A stretch of 20,549 nt of DNA from a bacterium 210917-DFI.7.65 (GTDB lineage Bacteria > Bacillota > Clostridia > Oscillospirales > Oscillospiraceae). Of the stretch, positions 8,109 to 15,233 are shown in pieces; position 1 is the first letter of the stretch; each line of letters begins with the position of its first letter. A program made the translations under genes and the position numbers. The stretch is taken from contig JAJCJJ010000008.1 of the NCBI GenBank assembly GCA_020555865.1, positions 1 through 20,549 on the forward strand, given 5' to 3'. The notes under the pieces are model-generated. The model was given only the letters and a program-made list of their open reading frames with translations, was not told where the DNA came from and made no database searches.

Positions 8109-8660
8109 TTATTCCGCGTCTAACTCTGCAGGCCGGGCTCCATCCTCGGCGAACAGGGAATCCCGGCTCAGGCCGATACAGCGCACGGGACACCATTTAA
8201 TACACTGCGGGCCTTCGGGATTGTCCCGGCACAGATCGCATTTCACAGCCTTCCACTGCTTGCGCACCTTATCCCGCTTCATCGCAATGCGGCTGGGCTG
8301 GAATTTGCAGTGCCTGGCGCACAGCCCGCAGCCGATGCAGGATACCTCGTCGATATAAACGATGCCGTTGTCATCGATTTTCATGGCCGCTCCCTTTTTG
8401 GGGCAGGCATCGTAGCAGGGATGGTCACTGCACTGCTGGCAGGCCAGAACCCGGTGGATCATGGAACGGGTACCCAAATCGATCCGGATGCGGCTGTTGC
8501 CCGGACCGGTGAAGCCTTCATGGCTCAGCCCGCACAGGATCGAGCAGGTTTCACAGCCGGTACACAGAGAGTATTCCGGGGAATACTGCACGATATGGTT
8601 GCCATACTCCTCCAGTGCCCCAGCGGCAGCCGGTTCGGTTGCATATATTTTCTCACCCAT
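8109..8660 (-). CDS. Four-cluster [4Fe-4S] ferredoxin subunit (YdhY/AorA/BamC type)
   Basis: This 183-residue electron-transfer protein has sixteen well-placed cysteines, enough for four [4Fe-4S] clusters: Cys33/36/39/43, Cys74/77/82/86, Cys108/111/114/118 and Cys141/144/153/157, plus an extra Cys161. That is the DmsB/HycB-like layout found in the small partner of AOR-family enzymes. No signal peptide is visible, so it should act in the cytoplasm and pass electrons to or from the oxidoreductase 17 bases downstream. The ATG at 8660 has AAAGGAG at 8669-8675, eight bases upstream; the longer frame lacks a site. No clear promoter is visible in the 79 bases before it, so it may be co-transcribed with the MATE gene upstream. 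Confidence 0.88.
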   Translation of the reverse strand: MGEKIYATEPAAAGALEEYGNHIVQYSPEYSLCTGCETCSILCGLSHEGFTGPGNSRIRIDLGTRSMIHRVLACQQCSDHPCYDACPKKGAAMKIDDNGIVYIDEVSCIGCGLCARHCKFQPSRIAMKRDKVRKQWKAVKCDLCRDNPEGPQCIKWCPVRCIGLSRDSLFAEDGARPAELDAE

Positions 8661-8739
8661 CGTAAAAACTCCTTTCAAACGAATCGCACATTTTCCCAAG
8701 AGTATTTCATCACACGAGGCAATGCCTATATGGAAACAG

Positions 8740-10127
8740 TCAGTTCCGCCGCACAGCGTCAGCGTGGCCAAGGGCTTTTTTCTTCCATGCGCCGCTGAAA
8801 TAATAGATCTGCGTCAGCAGTAGCGTGAGGACCCACGATAGGACGAAAGCCCACCAGATGCCCGTTTCATCCGTGCCGATCAGATGAAGGAAACCCCAGG
8901 CAAGAACCACGCGCAGCAGCATCATGGCAATCATAGCGACCATGGAGAACAGCGTGTCGCCCGCGCCGGCCATGGTGTTCAACGCAACGTGAATCAGCCC
9001 CAGTACCCAGTAAAATAGCGGCGTAACCGCCAACATCCCAGCTCCCATGACCACAATTTGCGCCGCTTGGTCTGGATACTCCGCCGCAGAAACAAACAGG
9101 CTCATCCAGAACATGCGCCCAGGGGTGACTACTACAGCTAGCGCAGCGCAGATGACAAGCGTCATCACACAACCGGTTCGGTAGCCTTGGCGCACTCGAC
9201 CAAAATCTTCTGCTCCGACATTCTGTGCAGCAAAGGTGGACAGAGCTGAGCCAAGGGAAAGGATCGGCATGACGGCAAAGGTATCCACCTTCACGGCTGC
9301 GGTATAGCCTGCGATCAGAGCTGTGCCAAAAGGATTGATCAGACCCTGCATCAGTACATGGCCGAAGGAAATACTGGCCTGCTGCAGTCCCATAGGCAGT
9401 CCGAAGCGAAGAATAGCGGAAAACATCCCACCGTCACAGCACCACGCACCACAAAGTCGCAACTGCGGCACCGCCTTTCGGATATACAGGGCCGTCAGCG
9501 CTGCGGCCAGCCCTTCAGCAAAGATGGTCGCAAAGCCCGCACCCATCACGCCGAGGCTGAAAACACAGACAAACATTAGATCCAGCCCGGCATTGACGCA
9601 GCAGGAAAAGATCAGAATATAGAGAGGCATCTGTGTATTGCCCAAGCCCCGCAACAAGCCAGAGAGCTGATTGTAAAACACATTGCACACCAATCCGCAC
9701 AAAATGGTGCGCAAATAAACCTCTGCAAAGGCATAGTCCTCTCTATCGGTGTCCGCAGTACGGTAAGAAAGGGATCCACCAGAAGCTGCCCCACAAGGGT
9801 GAGCACAACAGCCACGACCAGAGACGTCCACACCACGGTGGACACCGCCACAGGCAGTTCCTTTTCCCGGCCAGCGCCGAACAACTGGGATACCACAATG
9901 GAAGACCCCACAGAAAGCCCAATGAGCAGCGCATTGACAAAATGGAAAGCCGGCGAAGCCACCCCTACCCCGGCCAGAGCTTCCGGCCCCACAAAGCGGC
10001 CCACAATCATCGTGTCCACCAGATTGTAGGACGCCTGAAACACATTGCCCAGCAGCAGCGGCAGAACCAGCACCATGATCTGTCGCCAGGGTGTCCCCTC
10101 CGTCAGATTCCTGACCACAAAAAACAC
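8740..10127 (-). pseudogene. MATE-family multidrug/cation efflux gene, split by one frameshift
   Basis: Two overlapping frames together make one normal-length MATE protein of about 462 residues, with twelve expected membrane helices. The N-terminal part carries RNLTEGTPWRQIMVLVLPLLLGN and NLVDTMIVGRFVG (quoted in pieces of under 20: VLPLLLGN, DTMIVGRFVG) and runs into nonsense after FLTVLRTPIE. The correct frame resumes as EDYAFAEVYLRTILCGL near 9740 and continues to the stop at 8740. The shift is near 9738-9746 and is equivalent to losing one base in a GAGAGG context. No slippery heptamer is seen, so this is a decayed gene or a sequence error. The GTG start at 10127 has AGGAG at 10135-10139 seven bases upstream, and a strong promoter lies 50 bases before it. 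Intact, it would be a Na+/H+-driven drug exporter. Confidence 0.8.
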
Positions 10128-10176
10128 CTGCCTTCTCCTGTACGCGGGCGGGGTTCCGCGTTCATCATTCAATCGT

Positions 10177-10205
10177 ACTATAACGAAAGAACCTTTCTCC
10201 GTCAA
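10177..10205 (-). promoter_or_regulatory. Promoter of the MATE gene
   Basis: Read on the minus strand, TTGACG (10205-10200) and TATAGT (10182-10177) are 17 bases apart. Transcription would begin near 10170, about 43 bases before the GTG start. The good promoter and ribosome-binding site contrast with the frameshifted coding region. Confidence 0.7.
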
Positions 10206-10296
10206 ACGCTGTGGCAGGCCCGTTATTCGCAGAACTGTTTACGCAAAAACAAATGCTTATCAATACGCCGTTTTTAAACAAACAGAATTTCCGCTG

Positions 10297-10310
10297 ATTG
10301 TCATTACAAT
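10297..10310. promoter_or_regulatory. Operator-like palindrome ATTGTCATTACAAT
   Basis: This is a perfect dyad, ATTGT-CATT-ACAAT. It includes TTACAAT at 10304-10310, the same half-site that occurs exactly 100 bases further on at 10404-10410. It lies about 92 bases upstream of the MATE -35 box. It is a candidate LysR-type site by position and repetition, not by known consensus. Confidence 0.4.
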
Positions 10311-10380
10311 TACTTCTCAACATCCATTTTCGATGAATTCATTGCATTTTTATCTGTTAAATTCGCCCATTTTTAAAATA

Positions 10381-10410
10381 TTGCCTTTTATTTGTTCTTT
10401 ATGTTACAAT
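10381..10410 (+). promoter_or_regulatory. Promoter of the LysR gene
   Basis: TTGCCT (10381-10386) and TACAAT (10405-10410) are 18 bases apart. The predicted start near 10417 leaves a leader of about 67 bases. The -10 box lies inside the left arm of the dyad at 10404-10430. Confidence 0.6.
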
Positions 10411-10430
10411 AAATCATTATCATATTGTAA
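10404..10430. promoter_or_regulatory. Inverted repeat TTACAAT-N13-ATTGTAA over the LysR promoter
   Basis: Perfect 7-base arms (10404-10410 and 10424-10430) flank 13 bases. The left arm covers the LysR -10 box and the right arm lies just after the predicted start, a position suited to autorepression. LysR-type proteins usually bind partial dyads of this size; that it binds here is inference. Confidence 0.45.
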
Positions 10431-10483
10431 TAGTTTCTTAGATTACATTTTGATTTCCATCGGTTGCAAAAGGAGGCGCGCTT

Positions 10484-11395
10484 ATGGATATTCGAGGACT
10501 GAAATATTTTATCAGCGCAGCAGAATGTCTGAATTTTACCCGCGCGGCTAAAGAGTGCTTTATCACCCAGACTGCCATGAGCCAGCACATTGCCAACATG
10601 GAAAAGGAGCTTGGCTTTCAGCTTTTCCGGCGCAACAACCGCAATGTGGAGCTGACCACTGCCGGACGGGATTTTTACGAGCAGATGAAAGCCGTGGTTC
10701 ACAGTTACGACAACGCCGTACGCCACAGCCAGAACCTTTCCAGCGGCGGCGAAGGCAGCGTGGTGGTAGCCGTGCCCAGCTGTATCGAAGGGCTGATCTT
10801 CATGTCTCGCCTGCGCTACTTCAAAACGCATTACCCCACCATAAAGCTCACGGTCAACCTGATCTCTCCGCGTTATATGGTGGACCGGCTGCGTCGCGGC
10901 GAATGCGATATCGCCATCTGCTGGCCTTACGATATGATGGAGGCCGAGGAGCTGACAGTACATAGTCTGGGAGAATTCAAGGGCTACCTAATCTGCTCCA
11001 CAGAGCATTCGCTGTCCTCCTACAAGCGCGTTCCCCCGGAAAAACTGGCAAACGAACGCTTCACCATGGTGGACCTGCGCGGCATGCCCGCCACACAGCG
11101 GGCCATGTACCGTGACTGGAAGCGCCTGGGCCTGGTGCCTCCGGTCAACCCTTCCTTCGATCAGGTCAACCGCATGGAAGAACTGCTGTTCGCCGTAGGT
11201 ATGGACAATATTGTAGCGCTGGTACCCGAATTTGTACGCAACAACATCACCGGAAACATGTGCTTTCTGGAATTGGATATGCCCAATCCCCCCATGTTCC
11301 GCATGAGCGCCGGATATCTTACCAGCAACACCAACCCTGCCGTGCGCACTGCCCTCAACATCCTGCTCGACAACCGGATCCCCATGGACTATTGA
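10484..11395 (+). CDS. LysR-family transcriptional regulator
   Basis: This is a 303-residue LysR-type regulator of normal length. The N-terminal winged helix-turn-helix is clear: FISAAECLNFTRAAKE (about 9-24), ITQTAMSQHIANMEKELG (about 27-44) and FRRNNRNVELTTAG. A periplasmic-binding-like effector domain follows from about residue 90. The ATG at 10484 has AAAAGGAGG at 10468-10476, seven bases upstream. It diverges from the MATE gene and lies upstream of the MFS-SDR pair in the same direction but is separated from them by a terminator. It probably controls one or both neighbours in response to a small molecule, and its own promoter carries an operator-like dyad. The effector is unknown. Confidence 0.9.
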   Translation: MDIRGLKYFISAAECLNFTRAAKECFITQTAMSQHIANMEKELGFQLFRRNNRNVELTTAGRDFYEQMKAVVHSYDNAVRHSQNLSSGGEGSVVVAVPSCIEGLIFMSRLRYFKTHYPTIKLTVNLISPRYMVDRLRRGECDIAICWPYDMMEAEELTVHSLGEFKGYLICSTEHSLSSYKRVPPEKLANERFTMVDLRGMPATQRAMYRDWKRLGLVPPVNPSFDQVNRMEELLFAVGMDNIVALVPEFVRNNITGNMCFLELDMPNPPMFRMSAGYLTSNTNPAVRTALNILLDNRIPMDY

Positions 11396-11408
11396 TGCAC
11401 CGCGCCGA

Positions 11409-11443
11409 ATAAAACCAAACAAATCCAGATAAAACTAAACAAA
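11409..11443 (+). repeat. A-rich direct repeat with 20-base period
   Basis: ATAAAACCAAACAAA at 11409-11423 recurs as ATAAAACTAAACAAA at 11429-11443, with one difference. The 20-base offset is close to two helical turns, which could favour bending. It sits between the LysR stop codon and its terminator. Confidence 0.5.
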
Positions 11444-11444
11444 G

Positions 11445-11500
11445 AAAAAAGTTTCGAATCTTCCCTGAAAACGAGGGAAATTCGAAACTTTTTCTTTTTT
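11445..11500 (+). terminator. Terminator of the LysR gene
   Basis: A long stem pairs AAAAAGTTTCGAA with TTCGAAACTTTTT and, inside it, TTCCCT (11461-11466) with AGGGAA (11474-11479), around the loop GAAAACG. A T-rich tract follows through 11500. The A-run on the left means it may also work on the minus strand. Confidence 0.85.
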
Positions 11501-11524
11501 TCTGTGTTAATCAGCAGAAATTCT

Positions 11525-11569
11525 TTTTGTTAAATCCATAACAAAACCGATTCGCTCTGACGCTACAAT
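11525..11569 (+). promoter_or_regulatory. Perfect palindrome beside a weak promoter for the MFS-SDR operon
   Basis: TTTTGTTA (11525-11532) and TAACAAAA (11539-11546) form perfect 8-base arms around AATCCA. A TACAAT -10 box lies at 11564-11569, and the hexamer 17 bases before it (ACAAAA, 11541-11546) is a poor -35 and belongs to the palindrome. That is the usual layout of a promoter that needs an activator bound over the -35 region. The LysR protein encoded just upstream is the obvious candidate, though this is inference. Confidence 0.5.
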
Positions 11570-11709
11570 ATCTTTTTATTTTACAGCGGCAAACCCATTC
11601 CATACACTGGATACGAACGCGGCAGCCCATTTCGCTGCGCTCCGCTGCCACCAGGCAGCGCACAGATCGAGAGGGAAAGGCAAATGTAAAAGAAAGTGAG
11701 TGTGAGTTT

Positions 11710-12930
11710 ATGCAGCAAAAGAGTTCTATGCGCTGGGTCATTCTCTTCATTTTGGTCTTCGGCACAGCCATGCTGAACTTTTCCAACCTGATCTTCGCTT
11801 CCCGTCCCACCGACGTGATGGAACAGTTCAACATGACACAGACCCAGCTGACCGCAATTTCCACCGTGGGCCAGCTGCCCGGCGCTTTCTTCAGCGTGTG
11901 GCTGGGCCACATGATCGACAAAAAGGGCGTGCGGATGCTGCCTGGCATTCTGCTGGCGCTGGCAGCTGCCTGCCAGATCTGGCGTTGCTTTGCGGCAGAT
12001 TATGTCTCTTTGTTCATTATCACTTTCCTGGCCGGCGCTTTCTTCCTGCCCACGCAGATCCTGCAGGGCAAGCTCCTGGGCGTCTGGTTCTCCCGCGAGG
12101 AAATGGGCACCGCCATGGGAATTTACGGCGCAGGCGCGGGCCTGGGCACCACGCTTGCCTTTGCTTTCGGCGGCCTGTTCCCCACCATCGGCATAGCGTT
12201 TATGGTGATCGCCGCGGGATACGTCATCGAGGCGGCGCTGTGGTTCCTCTTCATTAAAATGCCTGCAGGCCTGACCGGCGGCCCGGTTTCTGAAGCGCCC
12301 AAGGGCAACCTGAAAAACGTGTTCAAAAGCAAAAATATGTGGCTTCTGATGATCTGCGGCGGTCTGTCCGTAGGCGCGGCGCTGCTGCTCAACAGCTACC
12401 TTGTCAACGCGTTCCTTGCCAAGGGCATGGCTCCGGCAGCCGCCAGCGGCGTGGCCACGCTGCTCAACGTGTGCCTGCTGATCGGCGGTATTCTTTCCGG
12501 CATCGTTGTGTCCAAAGTGGGCCGGTATAATCTTCCCTATATCGTCATCTGTGCAGGCGGCGCAGTGCTGTACTACCTGGCCTACATGCTGCCCATCAGC
12601 CCCCTGACCTATGTGCTCGTAGCCGCGGGCGGCATCATCGTCTCCGGTTCCATCGGCGTGAACATGGCCCGCATCCCCCTGCTGCCTCTGACCGGTGAAT
12701 TCGGCCCTGAAGACGTGGGCGCAGCCGGCGGCATGAACAACACCGCCGTGGGTATCTGCGGGTTCGTAGTACCTGTAATTGTGGCCAATTTTGTGGGTAC
12801 GAACTACACCATGATCTTCACCCTGATGGCTGTGTTCCTGATCATCATCGCCATTGTCGGCGGCGTACTGATGCCGGAGTTGGGCGAAAAGGGCAAACTG
12901 GCCCAGCAGGCCCGCGCGCAGCACAAATAA
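11710..12930 (+). CDS. Major facilitator superfamily transporter
   Basis: This 406-residue transporter has about twelve membrane segments in two halves, split by a cytoplasmic loop near residues 185-215 (GGPVSEAPKGNLKNVFKSKN). The MFS signature between helices 2 and 3 is visible as LGHMIDKKGVRML near residues 64-76. It resembles the oxalate/formate-CynX-NarK broad group of 12-helix carriers; no closer match is recognised. The site before the ATG is weak (AAAGTGAG), which suggests poor or regulated translation. The SDR gene starts 84 bases downstream on the same strand with no terminator between, so transport and oxidation or reduction of the same compound is a reasonable guess. The substrate is unknown. 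Confidence 0.85.
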   Translation: MQQKSSMRWVILFILVFGTAMLNFSNLIFASRPTDVMEQFNMTQTQLTAISTVGQLPGAFFSVWLGHMIDKKGVRMLPGILLALAAACQIWRCFAADYVSLFIITFLAGAFFLPTQILQGKLLGVWFSREEMGTAMGIYGAGAGLGTTLAFAFGGLFPTIGIAFMVIAAGYVIEAALWFLFIKMPAGLTGGPVSEAPKGNLKNVFKSKNMWLLMICGGLSVGAALLLNSYLVNAFLAKGMAPAAASGVATLLNVCLLIGGILSGIVVSKVGRYNLPYIVICAGGAVLYYLAYMLPISPLTYVLVAAGGIIVSGSIGVNMARIPLLPLTGEFGPEDVGAAGGMNNTAVGICGFVVPVIVANFVGTNYTMIFTLMAVFLIIIAIVGGVLMPELGEKGKLAQQARAQHK

Positions 12931-12960
12931 GTGCAAGCACGGCGGACCGAACGTGTCAAA

Positions 12961-12980
12961 CCACTGTCAGCCACTGTCAG
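12961..12980 (+). repeat. Exact tandem duplication of CCACTGTCAG
   Basis: Two identical 10-base units lie side by side at 12961-12970 and 12971-12980, between the MFS stop and the ribosome-binding site of the SDR gene. It may be a slippage duplication or a binding site at one-turn spacing. Confidence 0.6.
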
Positions 12981-13014
12981 GCAGCAATACATAATTATTA
13001 AGGAGGAATTCATT

Positions 13015-13785
13015 ATGGCAAGAATGGAAGGCAAAATCGCAGTTGTCACCGGCGTCGGTTCCGGCATCGGCAAAGCGATTGCAGAGATGTTCGCCGCAGA
13101 AGGCGCAAAGATCATCGGCGCCGACTTCAACGCACAGGCCGGTCAGGCCACCATCGACGGCATCGTTGCCCAGGGCGGCGAGGCCACCTTCGTACAGGCC
13201 AACCTGCGGCAGAAAGAGGACGTGGAAAAAATCAAGGACGTTGCCGTGCAGAAATACGGCACCATCACCACTCTGGCCAACTGCGCCGGTGTTCTGGTGC
13301 ATAAGCACTTCCTGGATCACAACGACGACGATTACGCGTTTATCGATGAAACCAACTTCCGCGCTTATGTCTGGATGATGCAGGCTTTCCTGCCCCTGAT
13401 GACACAGGAAAACAGCCACGGCAAAAACGCCGTGCTCAATATTGCCTCCATTTCCTCCATCAAGCCCGAGAGCGACGCTTATTACTATGGCGCTTTCAAG
13501 GCCGCCGTGGATTTGATGACCCGCAACCTGAGCCGCGAATTCTCCCCCCAGGGCGTACGCCTGAACGTCATCTGCCCCGGTCCGGTCATGTCCAATATGA
13601 CCCCCAAGGACGTCCAGGAGAATCCGGAAATTCAGGCGGATATGTGCAAACACGTTTGCTCCATCGGCCGCCTGGGTCAGCCCAAGGACATCGCGTATGC
13701 CGCCACCTACCTCTGCTCTGACGAAGCCACCTGGGTCACCGGCGCCCACTTTGTCATCGACGGCGGCGCCTGTATGATGGGCTGA
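13015..13785 (+). CDS. Short-chain dehydrogenase/reductase, classical type
   Basis: This 256-residue NAD(P)-dependent oxidoreductase has cofactor motif TGVGSGIG at 12-19, catalytic Ser145, Tyr158 and Lys162 (YGAFK), and the late PGPVMSNMTP and WVTGAHFVIDGG segments. Asp37 after the second strand (GADF) suggests a preference for NAD over NADP. The usual NNAG is NCAG at 89-92. The ATG at 13015 has AAGGAGG at 13000-13006, eight bases upstream; the open frame extends further but has no other site. It follows the MFS gene and ends at a strong terminator. Candidate reactions in gut anaerobes include hydroxysteroid or other alcohol/ketone conversion, but the sequence does not match the bile-acid enzymes I can recall, so no substrate is assigned. 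Confidence 0.87.
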   Translation: MARMEGKIAVVTGVGSGIGKAIAEMFAAEGAKIIGADFNAQAGQATIDGIVAQGGEATFVQANLRQKEDVEKIKDVAVQKYGTITTLANCAGVLVHKHFLDHNDDDYAFIDETNFRAYVWMMQAFLPLMTQENSHGKNAVLNIASISSIKPESDAYYYGAFKAAVDLMTRNLSREFSPQGVRLNVICPGPVMSNMTPKDVQENPEIQADMCKHVCSIGRLGQPKDIAYAATYLCSDEATWVTGAHFVIDGGACMMG

Positions 13786-13823
13786 GCCCTCGTTTCTGGG
13801 TTTCTCACTCCCAATCCAAACTT

Positions 13824-13862
13824 AAAAAGCCCCGGCTTTCTTTGGAAAGCCGGGGCTTTTTT
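13824..13862. terminator. Bidirectional terminator between the SDR and macro-domain genes
   Basis: A long perfect stem (13824-13840 with 13845-13861, core GCCCCGGCTTTC/GAAAGCCGGGGC) has the loop TTTG, an A-run on the left and a T-run on the right. It can end both the MFS-SDR transcript and the convergent macro-domain transcript. Confidence 0.9.
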
Positions 13863-13881
13863 GCATCCGTCATAAAAGTTT

Positions 13882-14391
13882 TTATGCCCGTGCAGCCTGT
13901 GCCGTCCGGTAGGCGGCAAGGGTAGCATCGTCAAAGCACACCATCGTAACCGTGCGCACAGAGCGGGCCGTTTTCAGGAAAGTTTCGATCGCGTCCACCG
14001 CAATGGCCGCCGCCTGATCCAGCGGATAGCGGTACACACCGGTGCTGATGGAAGGAAAGGCTACCGTTTCACAGCCATATTCCTCCGCCAGACGCAGCGC
14101 GTTTTCATAGCACGCGCGCAGGGCCTGCGCTTCCCCCTTGCAGCCACCGTACCACACCGGTCCCGGTGTATGAATTACATAGTTTGCCCGCAGGCGGTAC
14201 CCCCGAGTAAGTTTGGCCTGCCCGGTCCGGCAGCCGTGCAGCGTCCGGCATTCCGCCAGCAGCTCCGGCCCGGCGGCGCGGTGAATGGCCCCATCCACAC
14301 CGCCGCCGCCCAGCAGCGTGCAGTTGGCAGCGTTGACAATTGCATCTACCGCATAAGTGGTGATGTCGCCCCGTTCGATGTGCAATCCCAT
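13882..14391 (-). CDS. Macro-domain protein, probable O-acetyl-ADP-ribose deacetylase/ADP-ribose hydrolase
   Basis: This 169-residue protein is a single macro domain of the YmdB/MacroD kind, which removes ADP-ribose from proteins or deacetylates O-acetyl-ADP-ribose. The binding signature is complete: ERGDIT (6-11), AIVNAAN (17-23), the glycine-rich [14 protein letters not shown] (28-41) with Asp33 as probable catalytic residue, and [12 protein letters not shown] (112-123) for the diphosphate. The ATG has AAAGGAGA nine bases upstream. It follows the XRE-S24 gene by 26 bases, so the two are very likely one operon, placing this enzyme under a self-cleaving repressor. No partner ADP-ribosyltransferase toxin is seen in the window. 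Confidence 0.9.
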   Translation of the reverse strand: MGLHIERGDITTYAVDAIVNAANCTLLGGGGVDGAIHRAAGPELLAECRTLHGCRTGQAKLTRGYRLRANYVIHTPGPVWYGGCKGEAQALRACYENALRLAEEYGCETVAFPSISTGVYRYPLDQAAAIAVDAIETFLKTARSVRTVTMVCFDDATLAAYRTAQAARA

Positions 14392-14417
14392 GGTTCACAG
14401 TCTCCTTTCTTCTGCGC

Positions 14418-15173
14418 TCAGCGCGCCCCGGCCGGCAGCGGAAAGCGCCGCTTCAGCAGCACCCGCCCAAAACAGGCCAGCGTGCGTCCGGAGCTGGGCG
14501 GCAGCGCCACATCTGCGTCTGCACGCGCCCGGTTGAGGGAAAAAAGATACACGATTCCAAGTGCGTCTTTGTAATACTGTTTGCAAAAAGTATCCCCATC
14601 CACGCAGAAAATCCCTACATCCCCATTTTGCAGCGGTTCCCGTCCCACATAGACAATGGATCCATCCGGGATATGCGGCTCCATGGAATCTCCACAGATG
14701 CGCACCGCAAATTGGGCGGCGTCCTCCCCTCCGGCGTCGATCATCTCGTATTCCTCGCCCAGCACCGGAGAAGCATAGCCCGCCGCCGCGGGCGAAGCAA
14801 ACAGCGGAATGCGCCGCGCCGGCCTGGGCGCCGGCAACACAGCCACCGAACCGGCGTGCTTTTCCTCCACCGCATCCAACACTGTGTTCACAGCGGCTTT
14901 TCCCTTGGCACTCAAGGCCCGGTAACGCTGCACCAGCCGCTGCTCACCGGAAGAGAGCACTCCGCCGCCGGGCCGGAAACTGTCCTGAAACAAATAGTTC
15001 GGCTCGGCATCCAACGCAGAGAACAGCCGCAGCAGCACATCTTCCCGCGGCATACTGACGCCGGTTTCGTAATTGCCCACAGCGGACTTGCTGATGCCCA
15101 GCTGCCGGGCCAGCTGCTGCTGCGTCATGCCTTTTTCTTCGCGCCTGCGGCGCAGCCGTTCTCCAAAGCTCAT
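14418..15173 (-). CDS. XRE-family repressor with S24 (LexA/CI-like) self-cleavage domain
   Basis: This is a 251-residue repressor. An N-terminal XRE helix-turn-helix (MTQQQLARQLGISKSAVGNY, about 16-35) is followed by a linker and an S24 peptidase domain. The Ser-Lys dyad is present: Ser163 in CGDSMEPHIPDG and Lys198 in TFCKQYY. A likely cleavage site, Ala131-Gly132, lies in SPAAAGYASP. Such proteins bind as dimers and cut themselves when RecA filaments form, relieving repression. The start at 15173 is chosen because upstream in-frame ATGs lie in or before the -10 box of a consensus promoter; GGAAAGGG is ten bases upstream of it. The gene heads an operon with the macro-domain gene and may be a captured phage repressor. 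Confidence 0.9.
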   Translation of the reverse strand: MSFGERLRRRREEKGMTQQQLARQLGISKSAVGNYETGVSMPREDVLLRLFSALDAEPNYLFQDSFRPGGGVLSSGEQRLVQRYRALSAKGKAAVNTVLDAVEEKHAGSVAVLPAPRPARRIPLFASPAAAGYASPVLGEEYEMIDAGGEDAAQFAVRICGDSMEPHIPDGSIVYVGREPLQNGDVGIFCVDGDTFCKQYYKDALGIVYLFSLNRARADADVALPPSSGRTLACFGRVLLKRRFPLPAGAR

Positions 15174-15198
15174 GGCCTGCACACCCTTTCCTGTTTTC

Positions 15199-15227
15199 AT
15201 TGTACCGAGCCGTACCCTTTCTGTCAA
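15199..15227 (-). promoter_or_regulatory. Promoter of the XRE-S24/macro operon
   Basis: Read on the minus strand, a perfect TTGACA (15227-15222) and TACAAT (15204-15199) are 17 bases apart. Transcription would start near 15192, which leaves a leader of only about 19 bases and fixes the ATG at 15173 as the start. One operator-like site lies seven bases upstream of the -35 box. Confidence 0.8.
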
Positions 15228-15233
15228 CGAAAA

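Larger units (their letters stand above)
10128..10483. other. AT-rich divergent intergenic region between MATE and LysR genes
   Basis: This 356-base gap is much richer in A and T than its surroundings. It holds the MATE promoter near the left end, the LysR promoter near the right end, and the operator-like dyads at 10297-10310 and 10404-10430 between and over them. I see no small gene in the remainder. Confidence 0.6.
11396..11709. other. Intergenic region between LysR and MFS genes
   Basis: This 314-base gap holds the LysR terminator, an A-rich direct repeat, a 22-base palindrome next to a -10 box, and a leader of about 130 bases before the MFS gene. The leader has a small hairpin, CGCTGCC/GGCAGCG at 11643-11660. 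No gene is seen. Confidence 0.6.

Noticed and set aside
340..8660. The sulfate-type ABC importer as a dedicated tungstate supply for the AOR enzyme
   Set aside because: The binding protein and two-permease layout are of the sulfate group, and the two operons are separated by unrelated genes; proximity alone is not evidence.
9730..9750. Programmed -1 frameshifting as an explanation of the split MATE gene
   Set aside because: No slippery heptamer of the X XXY YYZ type is present and MATE proteins are not known to use frameshifting.
11409..11443. CRISPR-like array in the A-rich repeat
   Set aside because: There are only two 15-base units with a five-base gap, with no spacers of usual length and no cas genes.
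13015..13785. Naming the second SDR as a bile-acid hydroxysteroid dehydrogenase
   Set aside because: It is a tempting guess for a gut anaerobe with an MFS partner, but outside the general SDR motifs the sequence does not match the bile-acid enzymes I can recall.
15200..15227. Longer starts for the XRE-S24 protein at 15227 or 15200
   Set aside because: They lie in or upstream of the TTGACA-N17-TACAAT promoter, so the mRNA would not include them.
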